The notes: generated by a model from the letters alone, not told the origin. 64,000 nucleotides of DNA from Promethearchaeota archaeon (GCA_008080735.1 SHMW01000001.1:53037-117036); one strand, 5' to 3'. Positions 17,499-26,113 are shown, numbered from the stretch's first letter. Translations and numbers: made by a program.

Positions 17499-17511
17499 AT
17501 AATCACTTGAG

Positions 17512-18567
17512 ATGATCCAATTGGAGCAAAAAACATTTGATCTAAACTTTTTGCAAAATTTTTTTACACCCATAGATAATTTAGAGGGAAAATTAAATCG
17601 ACTGGATTCAAAATTTTCCAAATATAATGAACTAAATGATAAACTAGATAATCAACTAAATCAAGAGCTTCTTTCTGTCCAATTAAAAAATCTTTATGAG
17701 ATAATAAATTCAATAAACGAAAATATAGTACAAATCAACCAAAAAAACCTCGAAACATTTCTCAACTTTCAAGATATATTGGTTTCCAAATATAAACAAC
17801 TCAATATAGATCGTCTTAAGCAATTAGATATTAATCAAGAAGATATGAAACAAGTAGGATTATCTCTTATTGGAAAGAAAAAGACTGCGAAGATTATATA
17901 TAAAGCCTCATTTACACCTTCCATTGAAATAGATGATTGGATGGATTTGTTGGATTATCTTAGAAATAATTCATTATTCATCTCAATAATTGATGATGTT
18001 GAAAGTTATTATGAAAAGATACTTGAAAGAAAATTAGCAGAAGAAATTTCAAAAATCCCCGATGATTTTGACAATAATCTGATAGAGGATTATAAGATCG
18101 CCTTCTGGAAAAATTCTGATTTAACATTCGAAAAATATATCCGAAACATTCAGCAGGAGCAAATTAAACGAGAAATCGAAAAAAAAGGCGAATCAATCCA
18201 AGAGGCGAAGAAAAAGGACGAGTTAGAAGAATTAAAAAAAAACCAAGAAGAACAAAGAAAATTATACGAGGATTATCTAAAATATTCAGATAGAGAATTT
18301 GAACGTAGAAGAAGAAAAGAAAAAAGAGAAAAACTATCTGAAATTGCTCAAAAGCCGAAAAAACAAGATGGAATTAGTGAAGATGTTGAGGAGAAAATAA
18401 AAAAGTTTAAATCTAAATTCGAAAATTCTTTCGAAGATAAATATTTAATTCAAAAAGATGATACTACGGATCCCAGAAATATCGTAAGAAATCGAAAGAA
18501 AAAAAAGGAAGAAGAATATCAAAAATATCTTAAAAAATTTAAGGATAATTCAAATAATAAGGATTAA
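17512..18567 (+). CDS. Cluster protein 6: coiled-coil protein
   Basis: A 351-residue lysine/glutamate/asparagine-rich protein, with its ATG 13 bases after the AAA stop. Residues 20-120 are heptad-like helix (FSKYNELNDKLDNQLNQELL). A compact middle (FTPSIEIDDWMDLLDYLRNN) is followed by a very charged helix from 195 to 300 (IQEAKKKDELEELKKNQEEQ) and a basic tail. No enzymatic motif is seen. It could be a kleisin-like bridge between neighbouring subunits, but this rests only on position and shape. Its local A content is among the highest in the window. Confidence 0.6.
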   Translation: MIQLEQKTFDLNFLQNFFTPIDNLEGKLNRLDSKFSKYNELNDKLDNQLNQELLSVQLKNLYEIINSINENIVQINQKNLETFLNFQDILVSKYKQLNIDRLKQLDINQEDMKQVGLSLIGKKKTAKIIYKASFTPSIEIDDWMDLLDYLRNNSLFISIIDDVESYYEKILERKLAEEISKIPDDFDNNLIEDYKIAFWKNSDLTFEKYIRNIQQEQIKREIEKKGESIQEAKKKDELEELKKNQEEQRKLYEDYLKYSDREFERRRRKEKREKLSEIAQKPKKQDGISEDVEEKIKKFKSKFENSFEDKYLIQKDDTTDPRNIVRNRKKKKEEEYQKYLKKFKDNSNNKD

Positions 18568-18579
18568 GAATAGTCAATT

Positions 18580-20154
18580 ATGGAGATACAAATCAATAAC
18601 CAAAAAATTCCACTTAAAGAAAGACTCAACCTAATTCTGGGAGATTTTCAAGGAGAAGAATTGAATGTTAATTTTAATGAAAAATATTTCAAATACACAC
18701 AGTTTGAAGATTTTACCATAATTCCATTTAAAAAATTTTTAAAATATATTAAGTATATTGATCCCTCAAAAGTAGAATTTGATAATCTAAATTTACTTAT
18801 TCAATATCTAAACAAATTTGAAGAGGTTTCAGGTCTTAATATCTCAATCATTAACAATTATTTACAAATTCTTGATTTACTTTTTGCTGTCATTGACTTT
18901 AATTTAACTTTGTCAAAAAAAAGAAAACTAAAAAAAGAATTGGAATTTTCTCAACTAAAAGAAAAGTCCAGTACATTATCTGCCAAAACTAACCTTTTAA
19001 ATAATTTAAATGAACAAATTAAAAAGAATCGACAAGATTTAAAATATTTAGAGGAAGATTTTTTCCAGATAAATAGTAAAAAGGAGCAATTAGAAGAAAG
19101 AATAAAAAAGTTAGAAAAAACAATAAGAAAGTTAAATCAACAAAGAAAAGCAAAATTTCAGGAAGTTAATAAAATAACGCGATCTATGGAGGAACCACAA
19201 AAAAAAACTAAGATCCCTCCTGTCGCTGGACTATCTAATGCGGAAAGAATTCAAAAATTAAGAAAAGAAGCAAAAGAGATTCATTACAAAATCAGAAAAT
19301 ATAAATCAGAATTAGAAAACGCAAAAAAAACCTTAGATTCGTTTCTACCCAAATATCAGTCTTATAAAAAAGATTTTGATTCTTTAAAATCAACCATTGA
19401 TAGACAAGAGAATCAAATTAAACAACAGAAGGCTGAAATCGAAGAGTTAACCCGAAAGTCTGATATAAAAAATCTTTCTGAAATAAAAATTGGTGATTTG
19501 AGCAATATTAGAGATTATGATACAGTTAAACAAGAAATTAGTAATACAGATAATAAAATTGATATGATGATAGAAAAAAATGAATATTTCAAAGAAAAAG
19601 AAATACAGAATTTTGACAAATTAGAACATAGACTTATCGAATTTAAAGCTTTTCTCTTGGAACAAAATGATGATTTGATTTATGAAATAAATATAAACAC
19701 AGTTAATTCTTTAGTTGATAATCTACGAGAATTTGAGCTATATTTAAAAGATGTTGAAGATCTTATGAATAGAATGATTGGACAAATCAATCTTGAGCTA
19801 AGCTTTGAAACTATTATCAATTTTGATGATAAAGAATTCTTTATTAAACCTAAATTTACTAGAAATGAAAAAGAAACTTTAGAATTTAACCAACTTACCA
19901 CCCCTGAAAAGGTCTTTGTAGTTATAACTCTCTTCATCACAATCAATATCTCATTGGATGAAAGGGAAGTTCTTTTCTCAAATCTCTATCTTAATGAAAA
20001 TTTTAACAAAAGAGGTTCTCTCTTTCGAACTCTTAGGAAAATTATACCTATATTTCAACAAAATAAGAATTTTAGCGATATAGAATTAAATTTTGCTATA
20101 TCAAATTTAGAAATGAAGCGTCCAATCGAAAATATTAATATTATAAAACTTTAA
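18580..20154 (+). CDS. Cluster protein 7: coiled-coil protein resembling a degenerate SMC/Rad50-type ATPase
   Basis: A 524-residue protein. The N-terminus (residues 10-32) reads PLKERLNLILGDFQGEELNV, placed like an SMC Walker A strand-loop but without the GKS/T lysine. Residues 105-200 and 216-297 are two long charged helices separated by a proline-containing break (TKIPPVAGLSN, 211-220), like a short antiparallel coiled coil with a hinge. The C-terminal lobe has FNQLTTPEKVFVVITLFITI where the ABC signature LSGGE helix would be, then VLFSNLYLNENF where Walker B/D-loop would be, and a final strand pattern ending FAISNLEMKRP. Catalytic residues are missing throughout, so if the relationship is real this is a non-hydrolysing structural relative. 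This is my inference from pattern. Confidence 0.6.
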   Translation: MEIQINNQKIPLKERLNLILGDFQGEELNVNFNEKYFKYTQFEDFTIIPFKKFLKYIKYIDPSKVEFDNLNLLIQYLNKFEEVSGLNISIINNYLQILDLLFAVIDFNLTLSKKRKLKKELEFSQLKEKSSTLSAKTNLLNNLNEQIKKNRQDLKYLEEDFFQINSKKEQLEERIKKLEKTIRKLNQQRKAKFQEVNKITRSMEEPQKKTKIPPVAGLSNAERIQKLRKEAKEIHYKIRKYKSELENAKKTLDSFLPKYQSYKKDFDSLKSTIDRQENQIKQQKAEIEELTRKSDIKNLSEIKIGDLSNIRDYDTVKQEISNTDNKIDMMIEKNEYFKEKEIQNFDKLEHRLIEFKAFLLEQNDDLIYEININTVNSLVDNLREFELYLKDVEDLMNRMIGQINLELSFETIINFDDKEFFIKPKFTRNEKETLEFNQLTTPEKVFVVITLFITINISLDEREVLFSNLYLNENFNKRGSLFRTLRKIIPIFQQNKNFSDIELNFAISNLEMKRPIENINIIKL

Positions 20155-20170
20155 AAGAGGAAAAAACAAT

Positions 20171-20674
20171 ATGTCAGAACAAACCTTTGAAGATACTGTT
20201 AGAAAGATTTCAAAGATGATCTTAATAAATGAACACAAGATGGTGCGGGAAGAGGATTTAATCCAACTCTGTCCAGAATCAATAAATTTTGATCAAGTTA
20301 TTAACCATACATATCAAAATCTAATAGAAATGGGATTTGAATTAATAACCAGTACTTTTTTAGATCAAAAGTATTATATCTTAACCTCCGATGGTAAGGA
20401 TGATAATATAACCCCTACCCAATATGGTATCCTCGCCATTTTTCTAGCTCTCAGCAAGGAAGTAGATGAAAATCTGAAATACTCAGATATGAAAAATATT
20501 TTTTCTGAGGTCTGGGATAATGTGGAACCATTAATTGAAAAGGATTTCATAAGGAAGATTTCCATCAGAAGTACAGAAATTCTTAAAATGACACCGTTAG
20601 GGAAAGCATCACTCAAGAATGTCATTCAAAACATTAAATTGAAAAACCTCCTTGACGTATTTAAAAAAGAATAA
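20171..20674 (+). CDS. Cluster protein 8: tandem winged-helix protein (KITE/MAGE-like?)
   Basis: A 167-residue protein, the last gene of the cluster, starting 16 bases after protein 7 with an AGAGGAAAA ribosome-binding site. Residues 1-75 look like one winged helix (TVRKISKMILINEHKMVREE, a second helix, then FLDQKYYILTS as wing); residues 78-150 look like another (ITPTQYGILAIFLALSKEV through ILKMTPLGKASL). Two winged helices in this order is the layout of KITE proteins (ScpB, MukE, Nse3/MAGE), which bind kleisins in SMC complexes. Placement beside the SMC-like protein 7 supports the idea, but an ordinary transcriptional regulator of the cluster is an alternative. Confidence 0.6.
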   Translation: MSEQTFEDTVRKISKMILINEHKMVREEDLIQLCPESINFDQVINHTYQNLIEMGFELITSTFLDQKYYILTSDGKDDNITPTQYGILAIFLALSKEVDENLKYSDMKNIFSEVWDNVEPLIEKDFIRKISIRSTEILKMTPLGKASLKNVIQNIKLKNLLDVFKKE

Positions 20675-20703
20675 ATGAAAATTTAGGTTTTTTAAAAATA
20701 ATG

Positions 20704-21120
20704 TTATTCTAGATCCATTTTAAATTGATCATAAATTTTTTGTACCCTTTCAGCACTTGGACCGCTGCCTCTAACGCCGTTTTCATCTACGATTATTTTT
20801 CCCCCCAAGATAGAAATTATGTTCTGATCATCAATATATTGAACATGCCCTTTACTGAAAATCTTAGAAATCCGTTCTGCTAACGCTTCCATGGGAAATG
20901 GTTCCTCTTCGACGGTTATGTAATTATAAAACGTATTATTAATGAGGACTTCAGGAAAGGCTTTATTTTTCTCGTTTCTCACGCTACTTAAAATCAAATT
21001 TGCTTCTTGAGAAATTCCCTTAAGGGTTCCTACAAAAAATCTATCATCATCAATATAGACCTTAACAATTTTATCAATGAATTTTTGAAGTTCAGAATTA
21101 TATTCTCTGGCAATTGACAT
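20704..21120 (-). CDS. Sm-like (LSm) protein with C-terminal domain, SmAP3-like
   Basis: A 138-residue protein. Residues 12-75 carry the Sm fold pattern: KFIDKIVKVYIDDDRFFVGTL (Sm1 strands with the F-x-G-x-L turn) and ANLILSSVRNE (N at the usual Sm1 asparagine position). The Sm2 element is weak. A further 60 residues follow (ILGGKIIVDENGVRG and a final helix), as in archaeal SmAP3, whose C-terminal domain is absent from ordinary LSm proteins. LSm rings bind U-rich RNA. It converges on the eight-gene cluster with a 29-base gap and lies 37 bases downstream of hypB on the same strand. Confidence 0.75.
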   Translation of the reverse strand: MSIAREYNSELQKFIDKIVKVYIDDDRFFVGTLKGISQEANLILSSVRNEKNKAFPEVLINNTFYNYITVEEEPFPMEALAERISKIFSKGHVQYIDDQNIISILGGKIIVDENGVRGSGPSAERVQKIYDQFKMDLE

Positions 21121-21157
21121 ACTAATTCACTCAATTTTGTTAAAATATTTATGTAAA

Positions 21158-21823
21158 TTATTCTAATAGTGCCTGTATGAGTTGCTCAACATTCTCTCCA
21201 GTTTTGCAACTTGTTGTGAATATCTTTAGATTTGGATTTATTTCCTTCGCATCATTAATCATAACATTCAGATCCACATCGATTACATCTAATAAATCGA
21301 TTTTATTGATCACGGCAATATCAGACATCTTAAATAATAATGGATGCTTTTCAATTACCCATGGACCTTCTGTGATCGAGACAACTACAACCCTTTTTGA
21401 TACTCCCAATATAAAATCGGATGGACAAATCAGATTTCCGACATTTTCAATAAATACGACATCGTACTTGCTTAAATCAATGTTTTTAATAACTTGGGAA
21501 ATATGATAGGAATTCAATGCACATTCCCGACCAGTATTAATCTGGATTGCTTTTGCTCCCACATTTTCAATCCTATCTGCATCAACGCGCGTCGCGACAT
21601 CCCCGTTGATTACTAATACTCGGTATGTGCTCGAAAGCTCTTTGGCGATCTGTTCTAATAGAGCGGTTTTTCCAGCCCCAATCGCTCCCACAATATCGAA
21701 CGATTTAATATTATAATTTTCAAAAATTTCCTTATTTTGAGCTGCTAACATATCATTATTTCGGATAAGATCTTCATTCAGTTCGATGATTTTAGATATC
21801 GTGTTCTTTTTATTCTCAGGCAT
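21158..21823 (-). CDS. hypB: HypB-type nickel-insertion GTPase with altered metal site
   Basis: A 221-residue SIMIBI-class GTPase that in relatives delivers nickel during [NiFe]-hydrogenase (or urease) maturation. The P-loop GAIGAGKT, the NGDVATRVDADRIE switch, QINTGRECALN, VVFIENVGNLICPSDF and the base-recognition NKIDLLD are present. In studied HypB proteins the dimer-interface metal ligands are a Cys-His pair (ECHLD) and a second Cys. Here the histidine is alanine (ECAL) while both cysteines remain. No other hyp or hydrogenase gene lies in the window. The protein may still insert metal through other ligands, or may serve another metalloenzyme. Confidence 0.9.
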   Translation of the reverse strand: MPENKKNTISKIIELNEDLIRNNDMLAAQNKEIFENYNIKSFDIVGAIGAGKTALLEQIAKELSSTYRVLVINGDVATRVDADRIENVGAKAIQINTGRECALNSYHISQVIKNIDLSKYDVVFIENVGNLICPSDFILGVSKRVVVVSITEGPWVIEKHPLLFKMSDIAVINKIDLLDVIDVDLNVMINDAKEINPNLKIFTTSCKTGENVEQLIQALLE

Positions 21824-21924
21824 TTTCTCGAATAACTTAGCACTCTTTAAGCTTATATAAATCTCTAAAAAAGAAAAAATTTTGGTTTAGAATCATTTGG
21901 ATGTATATTTTTTTATAAAAAAAT

Positions 21925-22860
21925 TTAGGCAAAATATCGAAACTTATGGCGGAAAAGGATATATGAGGCAACAAGTCCTCCCAGATCTGGCAGATACCAC
22001 GCAAGAACAATAGGATCTAAAACGATTAAGTAGGATATAAGTCCTGGTACTAATCTAAATAGAATTAACAACAATAGAATTATTTTACCTTTCATTCTTA
22101 TCGGAATAAACATTAAAAGAAATGTCATCTCCCGATCGAAGCTGAAATAGATTATAAAGGAAATTACTCCTAATAATCCACCAAATGCTAAACCAATCGG
22201 TAAAATAATTCCTCCAGAACTTGCTAAGTCTAAAGGTAACCATATTGCGACATAAATTAATCCAGTAATGAAGGTGGAAAATAAATACAAGGTTATTAAA
22301 AATTTTGATCCAAACCGCAACTCAATAATTTTAATAATATTATAGAAAAGTAAAATTATAATAAATAAGAAGAAAATCCCAAATAGGCCCTCTGAATAGT
22401 TAAAGAAAGGAGCTGTGAAAAATGTCCAGATATATAGATTGAAGAAACTTAAGCGACTTAATCCTACATAATCTGCAAATACAACAATATCTTCTAGTTG
22501 AATCGATCCTACAATAGATATAATAAAGATAGCGATAATGAGATAAAGGGTAATTGAGGTGCCTCCAAAACCCATTGAAGAGCTTTCAAACATTTTTCTT
22601 GCTCTCTTTCTCTGCTTTTCTTGCTTTCGCAAAAATTTCTTAGCCTTTTTCGACTCTTCTCCTGATGAGACAAAACGATATCTTTCTCGCTCTCGCTTTT
22701 CACCTCTCCGAGATGTTGGGACAGATGGGGTATGCTTTCTTTCAAATGTACATTCATGATTTTCTGGTAAACGATGGTCTTTACAGTATTGGTTACCACA
22801 ATATTTGCACCGAAATGGCAAATACCCAATCTCTTTTCCGCAGAATTCGCAATATGGCAT
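21925..22860 (-). CDS. AN1 zinc finger fused to a rhomboid-like membrane domain
   Basis: A 311-residue protein. Residues 1-37 form an AN1-type finger (CEFCG, CKYCG, CKDHRLPENHEC), known in eukaryotes from ubiquitin/p97-linked proteins. A basic linker (KKAKKFLRKQEKQRKRARK) follows, then about six membrane helices from residue 103 on, laid out like a rhomboid. The serine-site region reads ASSGGIILP, so a serine may be kept, but the last helix reads PDLGGLVASYI where active rhomboids have a His before LGG. The catalytic dyad therefore seems broken, as in pseudoproteases such as derlins. The next gene upstream also has an AN1 finger on a membrane protease. Confidence 0.75.
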   Translation of the reverse strand: MPYCEFCGKEIGYLPFRCKYCGNQYCKDHRLPENHECTFERKHTPSVPTSRRGEKRERERYRFVSSGEESKKAKKFLRKQEKQRKRARKMFESSSMGFGGTSITLYLIIAIFIISIVGSIQLEDIVVFADYVGLSRLSFFNLYIWTFFTAPFFNYSEGLFGIFFLFIIILLFYNIIKIIELRFGSKFLITLYLFSTFITGLIYVAIWLPLDLASSGGIILPIGLAFGGLLGVISFIIYFSFDREMTFLLMFIPIRMKGKIILLLLILFRLVPGLISYLIVLDPIVLAWYLPDLGGLVASYILFRHKFRYFA

Positions 22861-23025
22861 TTTTTACTCGAACCTTTTATTCTTTTCTAATCTAGTTTTG
22901 TTATCCGACTTAAAACTAATGCAATCTAGGATAATTAGGTACTAAAAAGTAGTATCATTCATATTTTTTTTTACTTTAGTTGGTAAGTAAAAAGTTATGT
23001 ATCCATATGATTAATGAATTCATTC

Positions 23026-24069
23026 TTACAATACATTATAATAAGGATTCACATTTGAAGGTGCATAAATACAGATATAATTGATAACAATTAAAACAAG
23101 CATCGAAATTACGAGAAAGAAATACACCTTTTTATTCCACTTAAAAATATTTTCTCCATCTAATATACCCACAGGGATAAGATTAAAGAGTCCCAGCATG
23201 AAATTTAAAGAGGCAGAAATTCCGATAAATAAATTGATAGGATAAATTGGCACTAGAAAAGATGCCATAAATAAAATAGTCCCATAGATTAAATTAATGG
23301 TAGGTCCCGCAGCTTTGCATAAACCCGTCGTTCGGTCAACTTTATCCAAACCGAGTACGACCACTGCCCCTGGTAATGCTAATGCGGGCAATGAAGGTGA
23401 TTGTGTGAGTAAAGAGATAACACCCATTGCTAAACCGAATAAGGTTATTATCATTCCAAACTTAAGTAGACGGAATTTTGTTTGGAGTCCAAAATGAATT
23501 GCTACTTGTCGATGCCCAAACTCATGAAATAGAAATGCTGTGGTGTAAAATCCTGCCACCATAAATATAACCCAACCATACCCCATCGCATTTAATATTT
23601 CCTGATTATCCGGGTTATAAAATCCAAGAAGGCCAATAAGAAAGATTAAAATCGCCCCAATAAGTAGATGCAAGAATTCGGATTTATAGGGCAAGAGAAT
23701 TCCTTTAAATTCAATACCAGAGTCGGGATCAAAGGCGTTTTCTGGAATGTTTGTTTCTCTTCTATACCATGTAAAACTTCCGTCTGTAGTACCTCGTCTT
23801 TCCCCGTTGTCTACATATGTTTCTCGGGTGTAGGGAGATTGATCCTGTAGATTTTGTGGCGCTAGGTTATAATTCAAAGCGGATTGTTCTTGAACCCCAG
23901 CAGGTTGGTACCCATATTGATTTGAAGTTTCTTGTAGATGCTGTGATTCTAGAACAAGATTACATTCATGATCAATTGGATCTTTATGAAGATGACAATA
24001 CTTTTGCTTACATTTTTCACATTGAAATAGTTGATCATACTCCTCACCACAATGATAACATTTAGACAT
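23026..24069 (-). CDS. AN1 zinc finger fused to a site-2-protease-type (M50) metalloprotease
   Basis: A 347-residue protein. Residues 1-36 are an AN1-type finger (CYHCG, CEKCK, CHLHKDPIDHEC). After a Gln/Tyr-rich linker come several membrane helices. The zinc-protease motif HEFGH is in the third helix (about residues 186-190), and the second active-site motif NLIPVGILDG is in a later helix (about residues 296-305), giving the His, His and Asp ligands and the catalytic Glu. It is thus predicted active, cleaving membrane proteins within the bilayer. It lies 165 bases upstream of the AN1-rhomboid gene on the same strand. The AN1 finger may recruit tagged or chaperone-bound substrates. Confidence 0.82.
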   Translation of the reverse strand: MSKCYHCGEEYDQLFQCEKCKQKYCHLHKDPIDHECNLVLESQHLQETSNQYGYQPAGVQEQSALNYNLAPQNLQDQSPYTRETYVDNGERRGTTDGSFTWYRRETNIPENAFDPDSGIEFKGILLPYKSEFLHLLIGAILIFLIGLLGFYNPDNQEILNAMGYGWVIFMVAGFYTTAFLFHEFGHRQVAIHFGLQTKFRLLKFGMIITLFGLAMGVISLLTQSPSLPALALPGAVVVLGLDKVDRTTGLCKAAGPTINLIYGTILFMASFLVPIYPINLFIGISASLNFMLGLFNLIPVGILDGENIFKWNKKVYFFLVISMLVLIVINYICIYAPSNVNPYYNVL

Positions 24070-24258
24070 AATTTAATCGATCCTTTTCTTAAATTTTTTG
24101 TATATAAATTTTTTTTCTAAAAAGAATAAACAAGATTTACTTAATAAAAGTATTTTTGATGCTTAAAGTTAATTTTATTAAATGAGAAAATCATTTATTT
24201 TATATTAGACTTATAATAGAATTGAATATTAAAATAAAAAAGGGTTATTTAAAATAAG

Positions 24259-24387
24259 ATGTCAGACGATGATGAAAAAGACTACGATAAAGGCGATCTG
24301 AAAAAAGAGCGAGATAGACTTGATAAAATGGGAGCAAAATCGACCTTTAATCTTCTTAGTGAAAAAAAGAAAGAAGAAGATAAGTAA
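24259..24387 (+). CDS. Small highly charged protein (42 aa)
   Basis: An ATG at 24259 opens 42 codons encoding a very acidic/basic peptide: MSDDDEKDYDKGDLKKERDR, then LDKMGAKSTFNLLSEKKKEE and DK. A TATATT-type AT-rich block lies about 50 bases upstream. The composition (D/E/K with one short hydrophobic patch, FNLL) is not random-looking. It sits alone in the 411-base gap between the AN1-protease gene and the beta-helix gene. Function unknown. Confidence 0.5.
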   Translation: MSDDDEKDYDKGDLKKERDRLDKMGAKSTFNLLSEKKKEEDK

Positions 24388-24480
24388 AATCGGGTTATAT
24401 TTTTTTTAACATAATATTTATTTAAAAATATTCTATTAGTTTCATAAGAATATTACATTTCCAATGTTAGTGTTATCCAT

Positions 24481-26091
24481 ATGACCAGTTTTCCGGTATC
24501 GACCCACGATGGCCCCTACTCTTCTAATACCATAGTTTCACGTTCCTTTCTAATTGTTTATGGAATTAATATTTGGATAAGCTTTTATATTCTCATCATC
24601 GAATCCTTATTGTTTTTCAATTTGACTAAACATACCCTTACACTTCTGATTTTGACCTTTCCAATTCAAGTTTTTATAGGATACTTCGTATTGGTATTTT
24701 CTGCCTTATTCACCGCAAAGCTACTGTTAATTCTTCTCAATTTAATCCATCCGCCAAAAGAAGGAATCTTCAAGCGAACAAGGGAGGATCGAGATTTTTA
24801 TTTTTGGAGCTTTCGATCTGTTATAAAAAAGTGGCCGATTTGGATCATTAGCCTCCTTCCTTCCTCAGTTCTAAATAATCTTACTCTTACAATATTTGGA
24901 ATTAAAACTTCTTTCTCTAATAGTATTAATAATGCAAACATGGATACAGAATTTATTGAATTTGGTAAGAACATCACCTTAGGGAAAGGTTCTTTTATCA
25001 AATCTTCTATGGTTTTTGGGGAATATTTAATTATCAAAAGGATTATTATCAAAGATAATGTGGTTATCGGGCCAGCGAGTTATGTATCTCCTGGAACAAT
25101 TATTCAGCAAAATACAGTTTTAAATACTCTCTCAATGACTCAATTTAACCAAATCTTAGAAAAGTGTTCAATCTATTCTGGATATCCTGCTAAAAAACAA
25201 TGCAAAAAAAAAGATTTAACAACTTACGCAGATAAGTTTACAAATCTTAATTTATCATATTCTAACTTAGAATCATCAAAAAGGCTAGATTTTTTAACAG
25301 AGCCTTCAAAACCAACTGGAAAATTTATTAAAAAAATACCAACTTATGTGGGGCTCTTCCTTTTGTTATATTTCTTTGCCTATATGCCAGTATTAATAGC
25401 ATTGTATTTCTATACAACTAAAATCTTTTTCCCTTTAGTCATTGCCAAACCTATTGCTTCCAGTCTTTTTCTCAGTAATTTTTCTATGTTAGTTCTTATT
25501 TTTACTCCTCCCATAATTTTGATCTTACATCTTAGCAATATCTTTCTCACAGTTCTAATCACTAAAATTTGTTATTATGTTATCTGTAAAATTAATACCC
25601 CAAAAGAAGGAGTTTTTCATTGGAAAGATAAATCTGCAGATTACGATTTCTATTTTCTTCGCTCTTTTCTGCTGCGCTATGTTAAATGGAAAATTCAAAG
25701 GGGTCCCTATCCATGGCTCATTAAAAGCGTGTTTAATTTTATCGGAGGTTGTCATTTTGGAAAAGATTGTGTAATAGAGGATATGTATTTAGCAAAAGAA
25801 TTCATTAATGTAGGTGAAAACGTTTATTTAGGAAAGATATTACTTACAAACCAATTATGGGATAAAGAATTAACAGTAAAAGGTGTAAAAATAGAAGATG
25901 GGGCAGTCGTGAGCGATGGTTGCTGTATTGGTCCTGGAACGTACATCAAAAAAAACACAACCGTCTTACCATTCTCTATAACCTCTAAAAATGAGGTCTT
26001 GGATTCTAATTCTGTGTATTATGATGCGACTGTAAAAAAAATCAAAACAGAAAAAGAACTAATAAAAATTCTTAATTTTAAGCCTATTTAA
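24481..26091 (+). CDS. Membrane protein with two transmembrane/left-handed-beta-helix modules
   Basis: A 536-residue protein built from two copies of one module: two N-terminal membrane helices, a conserved loop (IHPPKEGIFKR / INTPKEGVFHW), a short amphipathic segment, and a hexapeptide-repeat-like stretch. The first copy has FIEFGKNITLGKGSFI and VVIGPASYVSPGTII; the second has FINVGENVYLGKIL and VSDGCCIGPGTYI. Such repeats build the left-handed beta helix of acyl- and acetyltransferases. The first copy ends with SGYPAKK, the usual G-x-P-A-K/R tail of sugar O-acetyltransferases, while the second lacks it. The usual catalytic His is not obvious. The next gene encodes a single copy. A role in membrane lipid or surface-glycan modification is plausible. 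Confidence 0.7.
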   Translation: MTSFPVSTHDGPYSSNTIVSRSFLIVYGINIWISFYILIIESLLFFNLTKHTLTLLILTFPIQVFIGYFVLVFSALFTAKLLLILLNLIHPPKEGIFKRTREDRDFYFWSFRSVIKKWPIWIISLLPSSVLNNLTLTIFGIKTSFSNSINNANMDTEFIEFGKNITLGKGSFIKSSMVFGEYLIIKRIIIKDNVVIGPASYVSPGTIIQQNTVLNTLSMTQFNQILEKCSIYSGYPAKKQCKKKDLTTYADKFTNLNLSYSNLESSKRLDFLTEPSKPTGKFIKKIPTYVGLFLLLYFFAYMPVLIALYFYTTKIFFPLVIAKPIASSLFLSNFSMLVLIFTPPIILILHLSNIFLTVLITKICYYVICKINTPKEGVFHWKDKSADYDFYFLRSFLLRYVKWKIQRGPYPWLIKSVFNFIGGCHFGKDCVIEDMYLAKEFINVGENVYLGKILLTNQLWDKELTVKGVKIEDGAVVSDGCCIGPGTYIKKNTTVLPFSITSKNEVLDSNSVYYDATVKKIKTEKELIKILNFKPI

Positions 26092-26113
26092 AAACAAATA
26101 TAATTTTATCAAT

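Noticed and set aside
11845..20674. Wadjet, type I/III restriction, eCIS or gas-vesicle system
   Set aside because: No full-length SMC, topoisomerase-like nuclease, methylase, tube/sheath or gas-vesicle protein is present; only the AAA ATPase is clearly identifiable.
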